Source of the DNA: Leptobrachium leishanense
Taxonomy: Eukaryota; Chordata; Amphibia; Anura; Megophryidae
Direction: 5' to 3'
Assembly (NCBI GenBank): GCA_009667805.1
Contig: CM019068.1
Location: 8,171,682-8,235,681 of the forward strand
DNA length: 64,000 nt
This document shows positions 48,011 to 57,865 of the stretch, piece after piece. Position 1 is the stretch's first letter; every line of letters starts with the position of its first letter. Made by a program: the position numbers and the translations under genes. Below the pieces are notes generated by a model. That model was given only the letters and a program-made list of their open reading frames with translations. It was not told the origin of the DNA and did not search any database.

Positions 48011-48140
48011 GTTCCTGTCTAGGGCCCTGGGGTACTACCATCTGTTTATGTGGAACCTGCTGCTTCTTGGACCCCTCCCTCGCGGTGTACCTGTAGAGAA
48101 GCCCATCCTCCCACTCTATGCTGTCGGTCCTGGCCGGCCC
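48011..48140 (-). other. Gag-pol junction with two frame changes
   Basis: On the minus strand the gag-protease frame stops at 48046. A second frame carries recognisable pre-integrase sequence (GLLYRYTA, QMVVPQG) between about 48130 and 48025. The integrase frame then takes over near 48020, just after a stop in that frame. Both steps are +1 in direction. Whether one is a recoding site and the other a mutation cannot be told from one copy. Confidence 0.75.
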
Positions 48141-49884
48141 GATCCCGGTAGCACTGTAGCGTGGGATCGGTCTGGGTTTGGTGATGGAGCGTCTCCGGGG
48201 AGCTCCACGGGGAAGGGGGGTCGGGTGGGAAGGGGGGAGTCGGGATTCGTCTGGGTGTGGGAGGTCGGGGAGGTTTTGGCTGGGATCTCACCTGGGTCCC
48301 GATCGGAGTGCCCCTGCTGTGGCGTTGGCTCTGTTGCCGGGTGGTCACTGGGGCGGCCGCATCTGTGGAGTAAGAGGAGACCAGCCGTCCAAAATCGTTG
48401 CAGAGAAGAACTTCGGCCGGCAATTGGTTTAACAACCCCACCCTCACCACTTTCTCCCCGGACCCCCAGTCTAGGTGGACACGTGCCGTCCCGAGCCAAA
48501 GGACCTTCCCTCCGGCCACCCGCACCGCGACGGTGCTGTGCAAACGATCGTTCCGCTGAATCAAGTGGGGTCGTACCAGGGTGATAGTAGCCCCGGAGTC
48601 CCAGAGCCCCTCAGCGGCCCGCCCGTTTATCCACACCGCCTGACGGTGATGATGGCGGTTGTCGGCCGAGGCGGCTTGCACCGGGTCTGCCTCGTGTAGC
48701 CATTCCCATTCTTCCGGGGAATCCGGCCACGGGGCTTCGGAGTCGTAACAATGGGCTGACGGCGAGGGTCTGGCGGGGGGTCGCGACATGACCGGTCGGT
48801 TGGGGCAGTTCTGTCGGTAGTGCCCCTCTTGGTCGCATCCGTAGCAACGGACGTTGGCCAAGGTGTTGGGCCGACTTGTGAGTCGTGCTGCAGGCGACCG
48901 AACTGCCGGTGCTGGAGGTGGAGGTGGAGGGGCAGGTAGAGCGGGACGGAAGGGCAGGGATCGCTCACTCCCGGTAACCTTCCGGGTGTCAGCGTACTCG
49001 TCCGCCCAGACAGCTGCTTGCTGCACCGTTTGAGGCTTCTTGTCCCGCACCCACTCACGGATGGCTGAGGGGGTGTGCTCAAAGAACTGCTCGAGCAGCA
49101 GCAGCTGGGTGATGTCGACCACCGTCTCCGCTTTACTACCCAGGAACCAGGTACGCAGGTCCCGCTGCAACCGGTGAGCCCACTCGACGTGAGTAGCGCC
49201 ATTGGGCCGGCGGGAGTTTCTGAACTTCGCCCGGCTGGCTTCCGGAGTGACAGCAAACCGGCTAAATAACGCTTGCTTAACATGGGCGTAGTTGGTGGCC
49301 TCCTCGTCCGGTACAGTGCGGTAAGCCTCCGCTGCCCGACCGGTCAGTTTGCACGCCAGGATCCTAACCCAGTCAGAGCGGTGTACCTCGTGCACTTGGC
49401 ACAGGCGTTCGAAGTCCTGGAGGTAACTCTCGATCTCGTCCTCCGTCTCCCGGAAGTCCTTGAATGCCTGGAAAGGCACTTTGCGGCCGGTGGAGCGGTC
49501 CGGACGAGGGCTGATGTCCCGTTGGCTCCGCACCTCAGCCAGCCGTAGCTCGTGGTCGCGCTCTTTTTCCCGCTCCTCACGCTCCTTGTCCCGCTCCTCT
49601 TCCTGCCGAATCTCCCGGATCACGTTCTGCATGGCAGCCTCCGATGGGGCCGCTCCGTAGAGGGTGGCCCGCTGCCGCACCTTTTGGTGGAAAACGCTTT
49701 CATCAGACTCGGCGGGGACAGGTACGGGTGCATTGACAGGGGGTACCACCGTCGGTGCCGCCCCTTGGTCTAGCCTCTGCAGTTCTTCAATCAAAGCGTC
49801 TCGGCTTTTGGAGCCCGGGGTGCCTCCCCGATTTTCCAACATGCCCCGCAGGACATCCCGCTTGTAGGCGCTGTACTCGGCCAT
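48046..49884 (-). CDS. Gag-protease polyprotein of the Gmr1-type element (612 aa)
   Basis: The ATG lies 32 nt after the primer site and the frame is intact for 612 codons. Order: N-terminal part; charged coiled coil (about 92-122); capsid core (about 135-210); a SCAN-like C-terminal capsid region (about 212-300, with ITQLLLLEQFFEHTP and IREWVRDKKPQT); Pro-rich linker; zinc knuckle C347-C350-H355-C360 (CYGCDQEGHYRQNC); aspartic protease with D429-S-G-A and flap/closing strands to about 505; then a Pro-rich tail with no known domain. It assembles the particle and, through the protease, would process it. Protease is fused in frame to Gag here. No lesion seen. Confidence 0.92.
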   Translation of the reverse strand: MAEYSAYKRDVLRGMLENRGGTPGSKSRDALIEELQRLDQGAAPTVVPPVNAPVPVPAESDESVFHQKVRQRATLYGAAPSEAAMQNVIREIRQEEERDKEREEREKERDHELRLAEVRSQRDISPRPDRSTGRKVPFQAFKDFRETEDEIESYLQDFERLCQVHEVHRSDWVRILACKLTGRAAEAYRTVPDEEATNYAHVKQALFSRFAVTPEASRAKFRNSRRPNGATHVEWAHRLQRDLRTWFLGSKAETVVDITQLLLLEQFFEHTPSAIREWVRDKKPQTVQQAAVWADEYADTRKVTGSERSLPFRPALPAPPPPPPAPAVRSPAARLTSRPNTLANVRCYGCDQEGHYRQNCPNRPVMSRPPARPSPSAHCYDSEAPWPDSPEEWEWLHEADPVQAASADNRHHHRQAVWINGRAAEGLWDSGATITLVRPHLIQRNDRLHSTVAVRVAGGKVLWLGTARVHLDWGSGEKVVRVGLLNQLPAEVLLCNDFGRLVSSYSTDAAAPVTTRQQSQRHSRGTPIGTQVRSQPKPPRPPTPRRIPTPPFPPDPPSPWSSPETLHHQTQTDPTLQCYRDRAGQDRQHRVGGWASLQVHREGGVQEAAGST

Positions 49885-49916
49885 GGTAAGGGTCTCCTTG
49901 GGGTTTGCAGAGAGCT

Positions 49917-49934
49917 ATCCCACCGCTGCCACCA
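49917..49934 (-). promoter_or_regulatory. Primer binding site for tRNA-Leu
   Basis: The plus strand reads atcccaccgctgccacca, identical over 18 nt, as I recall the family, to the 3' end of vertebrate tRNA-Leu (TAG/AAG types) including CCA. One base separates it from the 5' LTR. Confidence 0.85.
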
Positions 49935-49935
49935 G

Positions 49936-50977
49936 TGTAGCGGAATGGGTGTTGTCCGCCTGCGGGTGCGCTCCTATCTGCTTCCTCCCACTGCGCTTAC
50001 CGCCGACCCGACTACCGAGTGTCACGGCACTCGGCGTCTCGAGCGGCCTGGGATGACCCTGGGGAGGGTTGGCGGGCTGTGGAGGGGACCCCGGGGCGAG
50101 ATCAGCCCGACCACTGAGTGACACGGCACTCAGCGTCTCGAGCGGCTGATCTACTGACCTTGGTGATATTCGGATCGGATGTGGAGCGGCCGTTCGGATG
50201 GGAAACGTTTCTTCCAGAACCGGTCGGATGGGAAACGTTTCGGATTTCCCTCAGTTATGCAGCGCTTCGGTCTATCGATGCGCAGCAGACGCGCCGCGGC
50301 TTCGGTTCGGAAAGCAGCACCTCAGCGTGATCGATCGTTCAGGACGGTCGAAGCCCATACGATGCACCCCTGTTCTGATCCGGGATGCAGAGACAGGGTG
50401 ATCGGTTCGGATCTCGGGATGCCGCACTCTGAAGACCGCGCGGGATCTCAGGAATACGGCCGAAAATAAAGGACACCAGGCGGAGCTGTATGCACTAGAT
50501 AATCTGGTTTATTTTTTACACTTCACATATATTTATAAACATTGGGACAGCAAGAAAACAATAGGAATCCCTGCCCGCCCCCACAAGCCTCATTGGCCCT
50601 CGCTGGAAGGAGGCACCCGGGTCCCGATTCGTATTGGCGGTTACGAATCGGGGTGTTGCCGATTCGCAACCGGATGGTCCGAATCGGCCATTTTACGATT
50701 CGACCGGATGGTCCGAATCGGCCATTTTCCGATCCGATCGATTCGACCGGATCCACGAGGCGCTGGGAAAATGGCGGCGAGCAAGGCACACAATGGAATT
50801 TGCATACATTTCACAATACACATACGGGGACACTTTTATTACACCACACAAATGAAACCATAACTAAATCAAATAACACATGGAATTCCGCTGGTGCAAC
50901 GGCACCTAAGAGTCTGGAGGGATCAAAGCGTCCCAAAGGACCGCCCCTGGCTGAGGGTGCTGTTCCATTCCGTGACA
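49936..50977 (-). repeat. 5' LTR of the Gmr1-type element
   Basis: 1042 bp, on the plus strand tgtagcggaatgg...ccattccgtgaca, with imperfect inverted ends. The duplication ACATG follows at 50978-50982. It contains paired cggatggtccgaatcggcca blocks, as does the 3' LTR. Confidence 0.95.
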
Positions 50978-51490
50978 ACATGATTCACCCAGTGCTTTAT
51001 GGCAGGTCGGTATGGTGGGCTCAGTGGGTGATCATTTTAGGATGGTGGGTCATAGTGCCATGTTTTTCCCCTTTATTGTTCAGATATTTGGAAGTGAATC
51101 CTCCGTATCAGCAGGGCCGACCCTTCCATGGAGCAGGGTGGAGCAGCCGCTCCAGGCAGCCCTTTGTCAGGGGCAGCATTTTGCCACCCTGGCAAAGGCA
51201 GTGGCATGGAGAGCGCTCGGCCCAAACAAGGCACGGCCCTCCAAAAGGCTGGTGTTTTGTGGAGAAAGCCAGCCGCGCCCGCCCCTCTAGCAGGCTGTGC
51301 CCACCACTTTCAGCAGGCCTCGTCCACCCCTTATTGGGGAGAGACTGGCCGCTTTTTCTGCCCAATGAGTGATACACCAGATCTTGGATTAGAGATATGG
51401 AGGTGCTTCAGACCTGTCTGTCCCCCTGGATAATATTGGTGCCCATCCGTGTGTATCCAGGGGGCTGTTTAATGTGTTGGTTGTTTCCAG

Positions 51491-51702
51491 GAGAACAGGT
51501 TTTGAGCTGGACCTGTTTCCGGGGAGGGACTTGACGTCTGGTCACTACAGGGAATGCGGTGCCGGCCAGGATCCGGGATGCTGCAGGCTCAGGGCTCCAT
51601 GGCTGAGTCTGTGGATGGAGACGAGCTGGAGAGTGATGACGGGTTCCAGGGAGAGAGGTCCTGTCGCACCTACTACTGCCTGTACCTGTACCAGGCACGG
51701 AG
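51491..51702 (+). CDS. Candidate captured host exon inside a hAT element
   Basis: A good acceptor (tgttggttgtttccag) and a donor-like AG/gtcaga enclose 212 bp. An ATG at 51599 opens MAESVDGDELESDDGFQGER, then TYYCLYLYQARR to the donor, an acidic start followed by an aromatic segment, unlike the repeat around it. Upstream in the same frame lies MLQAQGS. I do not recognise the family. It could be the first coding exon of a host gene carried by the transposon, or an unrelated open frame. Confidence 0.3.
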
Positions 51703-51867
51703 GTCAGACCTGTGTGTAACACTCACACTATTTGGGGGGAGGGGTCATTTACCAGACTGAGACACCTGACCCCTGTATTACACACAGCTATCAATTTCCA
51801 GACTGACAGGTCAAATCTCTATATAACACTCACTGTGCATGTTGTTATTTTGCAGCCGCTCGCAGCC

Positions 51868-52400
51868 AGTGAGTTTTATTGCTGTGGAGCTCTGATTAGC
51901 TCATACAAGCCGCACATTACTGAGTTTTATTGCTGTGGAGCTCTGTAACACTCACACACACCGCACATTACTGAGTTTTATTGCTGTGGAGCTCTGTAAC
52001 ACTCACACACACCGCACATTACTGAGTTTTATTGCTGTGGAGCTCTGTAACACTCACATACACCGCACATTACTGAGTTTTAGCTGTGGAGCTCTGTAAC
52101 ACTCACACACACCGCACATTACTGAGTTTAATTGCTGTGGAGCTCTGTAACACTCACAACCGCACATTACTGAGTTTTATTGCTGTGGAGCTCTGTAACA
52201 CTCACACACACCGCACATTACTGAGTTTTATTGCTGTGGAGCTCTGTAACACTCACACATACCGCACATTACTGAGTTTTATTGCTGTGGAGCTCTGTAA
52301 CACTCACACACACCGCACATTACTGAGTTTTATTGCTGTGGAGCTCTGTAACACTCACACACACACTGCACATTACTGAGTTTTATTGCTGTGGAGTTTT
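51868..52400. repeat. 51-bp minisatellite inside the hAT, about 10 copies
   Basis: Unit cacattactgagttttattg followed by ctgtggagctctgtaacactcacacacaccg. Confidence 0.93.
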
Positions 52401-52485
52401 GTAATAAGCTCATACATGTTTTTTTGGGGGGGGGGCAGCAATTCGTCCATCGCTCCAGGCAGCACAGTGGCTTGGGCCGGCCTTG

Positions 52486-53037
52486 CGTATCAGCATATTG
52501 TAATGTTGCCTGGTGTCTGAGCGTCAATGGGTTCTCTATAGACCGTCGGGCTCTGCGCATGGGAAACGCTCTGAATCTGATGGATCCGGCAGATAGATGA
52601 GATTTGATCTGCTCCCGCGCACAGCATTCATTCGCCAGACAATGCGCCCGGCCGGACTCTCAGCGATTGCGTTTTATATTGGCTGTGGGTGCAGTGGGGG
52701 CGATGAAGGAAGCCTGCCGGCTGTGTGAAATAAAACGGGAGAATCTCGAGAAGGAGAAACCTGACACAGACGTTCCTCTAATCTCTTCAAATCGACGGCG
52801 CACAATGGGTTTAATTTGCCGTTTAAAAACTAGAAATAATATGCTTTTGTTGTATGTTGGTTTATTTTAACACTTTATAAACCTTTCAGTAGCTGGAACT
52901 GAGATATAAATCTATTCTCCATATAGATAATGCAATTATAAGCTTCCAATAAACAAACTCAATTCTCCATAACCACATTAAAGGGACACTCTACACACCC
53001 TGACCGCTCTAGCTTGTTAAAGTGCTCAGGATGTGCG
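52486..53037. other. Intronic sequence; one-sided TTAA element end
   Basis: Nothing recognised to 52977. ttaaagggacactctacaca at 52978 matches the left end type of 28630-29233, but no right end was found beyond the 12-bp array. Confidence 0.45.
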
Positions 53038-53645
53038 GCCTGCCCCTTTCCCTGCCCCTTTTACTGCCCCTTTCCCTACCCCATTCACTGCCCCTTTCCC
53101 TGCCCCTTTTACTGCTCCTTTTACTGCCCCTTTCCCTGCCCCTTTCCCTGCCCATTTCCCTGCCCCTTTCTCTGCCCCTTTCACTGCCCTTTCCCTGCCG
53201 CTTTCACTGCCCTTTTCCTGTCCCTTTCACTGCCCCTTTCACTGCCCCTTTCCCTGCCCCTTTCCCTGCCCCTTTCTCTGCCCCTTTCTCTGCCCCTTTT
53301 GCTGCCCCTTTCACTGCCCCTTTCGCTGCCCTTTCTCTGCCCCTTTTGCTGCCCCTTTCGCTGCCCCTTTCGCTGCCGCTTTCACTGCCCCTTTCCTTGC
53401 CCCTTTCGCTGCCGCTTTCGCTGCCCCTTTCGCTGCCCCTTTCCCTGCCCCTTTCCCTGCCCCTTTCGCTGCCCCTTTCACTGCCCCTTTCACTGCCCCT
53501 TTCCCTGCCCCTTTCGCTGCCCCTTTCGCTGCCCCTTTCACTGCCCCTTTCACTGCCCCTTTCTCTGCCCCTTTCACTGTCCCTTTTGCTGCCCCTTTCG
53601 CTGCCCCTTTCCCTGCCCCTTTCGCTGCCCCTTTCACTGTCCCAT
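53038..53645. repeat. 12-bp minisatellite, about 50 copies
   Basis: Unit tgcccctttccc with fourth-codon variants CAC, GCT, TCT and TTT. The period is a multiple of three, so Pro/Phe/Cys-rich frames over 200 codons arise on the plus strand; not coding. Confidence 0.95.
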
Positions 53646-54464
53646 CTGCCGTGAAGGCTGCCATGCAGCTCCTGCTGGACAATAGTAGAAAAGGAAAGGT
53701 CTACTCCAATACAACTATTTAGCCAATTAAATGGGTGCTCAATGGTACCCAGAGCGTGTCCAGGCTCTCAAAATACACGCACAATAAAGAAGAGGGTCCA
53801 GACACTCCAAGCTTTGGCTTGAGGAAGGCCAGTTTATGGCTGAAACGCTGCCGTCTCTTTACTTTATTTGGAGTGTCTGGACCCACTTCTTTATTGTGTA
53901 TTTATTTATTCATTAAGGATTTTTAACAGGAAGGACACATTGAGATTTCTCTCGTTTTCAAGTATGTCCTGGGTATGTAGACAGTTCCTGCTGGACAGCC
54001 TTCAGGGGCCGGATCTAAAATGGTTTATCCAACTGCGTCCGCAGTGAGCGGCATCTGATGGTCGGGGGCGGCACCATGGTGCTTCCTGCAGCAAGAGTGG
54101 TGGGAGACCACCTAGAAGGTCTCTGTGAAGTTACAGCATCTGTTGCGAGATCTGCTAGAGTCACTCAAACACCAAAATTAGGTAAAAATGATACAACACA
54201 CGGAGACAAAGTGGCAGATTATACGTAATGCTCTATAGGTACAGGTTTATAACAAAGTGATGTCATCATAATGATGTAATAGACAGAGCTGCTCAAGTAA
54301 AGTTACTGTGAAAGACAGGTTTGGGCTGGATTAAAAGACAGAGAAATAATCAGAGGGGATAGTATCGGGATTAGGTTAAAGAGTGCGAGGTTAAAATACG
54401 GTTACAGATGAGGTTAGAGGAAGGAAACAACCCTAAGGACTCCTGGAGCAGTTAACACCAGCTG
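53646..54464. other. Intronic sequence with a short hairpin element
   Basis: 53779-53899 is an inverted repeat (gggtccagacactccaa against ttggagtgtctggaccc) around gaggaaggccagtttatggc, a dispersed vertebrate repeat motif. No exon seen in the rest. Confidence 0.5.
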
Positions 54465-54775
54465 CGCTGAACACCGCGCTGCGCTGAACCCGCGCTGCGC
54501 TGAACCCGAGCTGCACTGAACCCGCGCTGCGCTGAACCCGCGCTGCGCTGAACACCGCGCTGCGCTGAACCCGCGCTGCGCTGAACCCGAGCTGCACTGA
54601 ACCCGCGCTGCGCTGAACCCGCGCTGCGCTGAACACCGCGCTGCGCTGAACCCGCGCTGCGCTGAACCCGAGCTGCACTGAACCCGCGCTGCGCTGAACC
54701 CGCGCTGCGCTGACACCGCGCTGCGCTGAACCCGAGCTGCGCTGAACCCGAGCTGCGCTGAACCCGAGCTGCTGG
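54465..54775. repeat. 16-bp minisatellite with 81-bp higher-order period
   Basis: Unit ctgcgctgaacccgcg. An acaccgcg variant recurs at 54471, 54552 and 54633, giving an 81-bp repeat of five units. Ala/Ser/Gln-rich minus-strand frames are artefacts. Confidence 0.93.
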
Positions 54776-54797
54776 CAAAGCGTCTCGTCATAATACA

Positions 54798-54870
54798 GAC
54801 GTTAAAGGTGAGACGCAAGTGGAAAACGACAGACGTATACATTTTCCATTTGTGTCTCGCCTTTAACGTC
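54798..54870. other. 29-bp stem hairpin
   Basis: gacgttaaaggtgagacgca...ggaaaa pairs with ttttcc...tgtctcgcctttaacgtc, with about two mismatches and a 15-nt loop. It may be a tiny MITE or a hairpin transcript; it lies 47 bp from an exon. Confidence 0.6.
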
Positions 54871-54917
54871 CAGATTGTGATCAGGTCCTTTATTGGCTCG
54901 GGGAAGTTACAGCAGAC

Positions 54918-54977
54918 TTGGAATCTGGCCAAATGCGTCCAGGAAAACATGGAAGGTCTGGTAACCCTCGTGTGAAT
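54918..54977 (-). CDS. Small EF-hand exon of EFCAB6-like gene
   Basis: A 60-bp exon (2 + 19 codons + 1) with acceptor ttctatccattgttcag. It encodes SHEGYQTFHVFLDAFGQIP, the closing half of an EF-hand, resembling the EFCAB6 stretch E-G-x-x-Y/F-x-x-F-x-x-x-F. With the donor at CCAA/gtctgc both neighbours join in phase. A somewhat better donor seven bases on (GCT/gtaact, giving 54911-54977) would break phase with 39491-39579 unless an unseen exon intervenes. Confidence 0.6.
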
Positions 54978-55044
54978 CTGAACAATGGATAGAAAGAAAA
55001 ACGAAGTAAATCAATAGGTTTGGGAGGGAGAGGGTAATGCAGAG

Positions 55045-55316
55045 CTCTCTCTCTCACGCTCTCTCGCGCTCTCTCTCTCGCGCTCTCTCTCGCTCTCTCT
55101 CTCTCTCTCGCGCTCTCTCCGCTCTCTCTCTCTCTCACGCGCTCTCTCTCTCTCACGCGCTCTCTCTCTCTCACGCGCTCTCTCTCTCTCGCGCTCTCTC
55201 TCGCGCTCTCTCTCTCGCACTCTCTCTCTCTCGCGCTCTCTCTCTCGCGCTCTCTCTCTCGCGCTCTCTCTCTCTCGCGCTCTCTCTCTCGCGCTCTCTC
55301 TCTCTCGCGCTCTCTT
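55045..55316. repeat. CT microsatellite with CGCG steps
   Basis: Runs of ctctctctcgcg and ctctctcacgcg. Arg/Glu-rich (minus) and Ser/Leu-rich (plus) frames are artefacts. Confidence 0.95.
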
Positions 55317-55685
55317 AGTACAGCTCATACAGGGCGTCTCAGACCGGGCTCCCGTCACCTGCGACACCCTGTATAACAATATGACTGTTTCATGTTAAAA
55401 ACGGTGGAAACGTTGACCCTGGAGAGAGATTTATTGCCGCTCGTGTAACTAAACATTATCATCAACTTGTATCCTTGAAAATAACTACGTTACACACCTC
55501 GATTCTGTCACCTGACACATTGTATACGGTTTTGGTAACACCAGGAATATATACAGTATATAACGATAATAATGCTCATATATATTTTATATTGATACGC
55601 ACATTATGCAGATATTTATGACACTTTATAACTTATATTAAATAACCTGTTACATTTTGGAGATTGTCACCGGGCGAGTATCCAC
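55317..55685. other. AT-rich intronic sequence
   Basis: Nothing recognised. Confidence 0.4.
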
Positions 55686-56972
55686 TAGACATGTGCACAG
55701 CACAAAATTTTGTTTTGAACTAATGGATTAGTCCTAAAATGCAATTTATTTAGTTGCTAAAGAAATTCTAGAAATTCAGTTCTTTAGTATGAAAACTAAT
55801 TTCATTCATCCGAAAACGAGCGGATACAATTACTATTGTAGTGGCTCCTCAGAGGGCTGAGATCGCTGCTTGTTACAGTATCTCTCGCTGTCAGCACAAT
55901 CTGGGCCATATTACATAGTTGGTGCTAACTTAACCAGAGCTGTTGTAAACTGCCCAGAGCCATTATAGCCTATGGAGGTTTTACGTTTACAACAGCTCTG
56001 GTTAAGTTAGCACCAACATTGTAATACTGCCCCGTGTCAGGCAAAACTGTTACAGTAACTGACTGCTGCTCATCACAGCGCTCAGAGTTTCAGTAAAACT
56101 AGTAAATAATATTTTTATATATAAGAGGTTATAACAATATTATTTCCTTGTTTTACTGAAACTCTGAGCGCTGTTACAGTCAGTTACTGTAACAACTGAG
56201 CCTGATACATTGTACTGAGAGATAATGTAACAAGCAGCCGATCTCAGCGCTCACAGCCACTGGATTTAAAGGGCTGAAAAAAAAAGGCTCCTCTCTGTAT
56301 AATGTTTAGAACATCCTCCTACATTAATTAATACCCCTCTCTGTATAATGTATACAACATCCACCTGCATTAATTAATCCAGCCACTGGATTTAAAGGGC
56401 TAAAAAAAAGGCTCCTCTCTATATAATGTTTAGAACATCCTCCTACATTAATTAATACCCCTCTCTGTATAATGTATACAACATCCACCTGCATTAATTA
56501 ATCCAGCCACTGGATTTAAAGGGCTAAAAAAAAGGCTCCTCTCTATATAATGTTTAGAACATCCTCCTGAATTAATTAATGTCCCTCTCTGTATAGAACA
56601 TCCTCCTCAATTTATACCTTTCTCTGTATAATGTATATAACATCCTCCTGCATTAATACCCCTCTCTGTATAATGTATAGAACATCCTCCTGCATTAATT
56701 AATGCCCCTCTCTGTATAGAACATCCTAACGCATTGGCATGTGGAGGGTGCAGAACTTCGGATGTTGCGATGTTGCGCTCTTCATTGCTGGTCTCCTTCA
56801 CTCATCAATGTAATATCACAAAAAGGACTGAAACTACAATGTAGTGCATTTTATTTTAGTTTCTTTCGTTTTTTGTACTGAACAGTCTCATTTCTCTTGA
56901 GTCATACGAAAACTAAATTATCCCAAAATTCGGACTAAATCGTTTTAGTACTAAAACGAATGCACATGTCTA
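55686..56972. mobile_element. Palindromic hAT-like MITE with 8-bp duplication gtatccac
   Basis: Ends tagacatgtgcacagc and gaatgcacatgtcta. Exact duplication gtatccac at 55678-55685 and 56973-56980. It contains nested palindromes (55918-56020 around gcctatggaggt; 56038-56212 around tttatatataag) and three tandem copies of a roughly 125-bp block from about 56265 to 56600. Confidence 0.88.
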
Positions 56973-57040
56973 GTATCCACTCCCCCAGTCTTTACACCTT
57001 GACTTTGCTCTAATAAAACATGATTAAACCCCACATTTAC

Positions 57041-57336
57041 CGAGGTTCACCCAGTGATCTAGCTTCCCCCAGCTGTCGAGTTGCTCAGTGCGGTAGGTCT
57101 TCAGAGCGTCTTGAAGAGAGGTTGTCTTTTTGGGGGGATTTTCCACCAATCCTGACGCCTGTCCCCTCTGGCCAGCGGCGGAAATGCCTCGCACGGAGAG
57201 GGCTTCGGGATTCCCCAGCTGGGAAAGCGGGTGGCGAATATCCGGCAGCTTGGTACGGCTCATTAAAGAGCTCTTTCCATGAATGCTGGCCATGGACGGA
57301 CACGTACAGTAGCTCGACCAGTTTGGCAGAAATCCT
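57041..57336 (-). CDS. Most 5' recognised exon of EFCAB6-like gene
   Basis: Donor CCTCG/gtaaat is good. The frame open to it ends KTTSLQDALKTYRTEQ then LDSWGKLDHWVNL plus one base, an EF-hand exiting helix and linker that continues in phase into exon 54918-54977. The upstream edge is unclear. ctgctcag (57343-57336) is one acceptor; a stronger one (tcctgtctgcag, exon edge 57403) would place a stop in this frame, unless the ATG at 57293 is a true start. A second overlapping frame from 57403 (beginning TKVALSNSVFILGSAQ) also looks protein-like but ends in a stop before the donor. Confidence 0.5.
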
Positions 57337-57564
57337 CTGAGCAGATCCCAGTATAAACACAGAGTTGCTCAGAGCAACCTTGGTCTCTGCAGACAGGAGA
57401 CCTCTCGCTGCTGGGCAGGTTTAGACAATGGAAGCTCCTGGCAACTACAAGCCCAATCCCTTATAATAAATGAATTGTCTAAAAATAAAGGAAATGTCTC
57501 GACATTAACAAGTGAGAGAAAACTCATTATTCAGTCTGTTTGTAAACAAGAAACAAATACATTC
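57337..57564. other. Unique intronic or upstream exon sequence
   Basis: 57337-57403 may belong to the exon (see the preceding exon). Nothing else recognised. Confidence 0.4.
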
Positions 57565-57865
57565 ATTCTACAGAATCGCAGAATACATTTATATACAGTA
57601 ACGCAGGATACATTTATATACAGTAACGCAGAATACCTTTATTCTATAGAAACGCAGGATACATTTATTCTATAGAAACGCAAGATACATTTATATACAG
57701 AATCGCAGAATACATTTATATACAGTAACGCAGGATACATTTATATACAGAATCACAGGATACATTTATATACAGAATCGCAGGATACATTTATATACAG
57801 AATCGCAGGATACATTTATATACAGAATCACAGGATACATTTATATACAGAAACGCAGGATACCT
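57565..57865. repeat. 27-bp minisatellite, left part
   Basis: Unit gaatcgcaggatacatttat plus atacaga, about 11 copies. The same array resumes at 59105-59128 and 60570-60672, so the LINE tail and Tc1 no. 2 were inserted into it. Confidence 0.93.

Larger units (their letters stand above)
44337..50977 (-). mobile_element. Gmr1-type Ty3/gypsy LTR retrotransposon, complete length
   Basis: A 6641-bp element in minus orientation with two near-identical LTRs, an exact ACATG duplication (44332-44336 and 50978-50982), an 18-nt primer site for tRNA-Leu, and a polypurine tract. The coding order on the minus strand is gag - protease - integrase - reverse transcriptase - RNase H. Integrase before RT is the Ty1/copia order but the domains are Ty3/gypsy in sequence. 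This combination defines the Gmr1 group described from deuterostomes (first from cod). About 1.5% LTR divergence by eye points to a fairly recent insertion into the host intron. Confidence 0.95.
51112..52485. mobile_element. hAT element with 8-bp duplication cgtatcag
   Basis: Starts cagggccgacccttcc and ends gcttgggccggccttg. Exact duplication cgtatcag at 51104-51111 and 52486-52493. Subterminal blocks gctccaggcagc occur near both ends. It contains a candidate captured exon (51491-51702) and a 51-bp array. No transposase. Confidence 0.88.

Noticed and set aside
53014..53722. Pro/Phe/Cys-rich 200-codon frames
   Set aside because: Translation of the 12-bp array.
55011..55379. Arg/Glu-rich coiled-coil-like frame
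   Set aside because: Translation of a CT/CG microsatellite.
57045..57403. Alternative frame beginning TKVALSNSVFILGSAQ as the true exon
   Set aside because: It has the better acceptor but runs into a stop before the donor, whereas the other frame continues in phase into the next EF-hand exon; left open as an ambiguity, not called.
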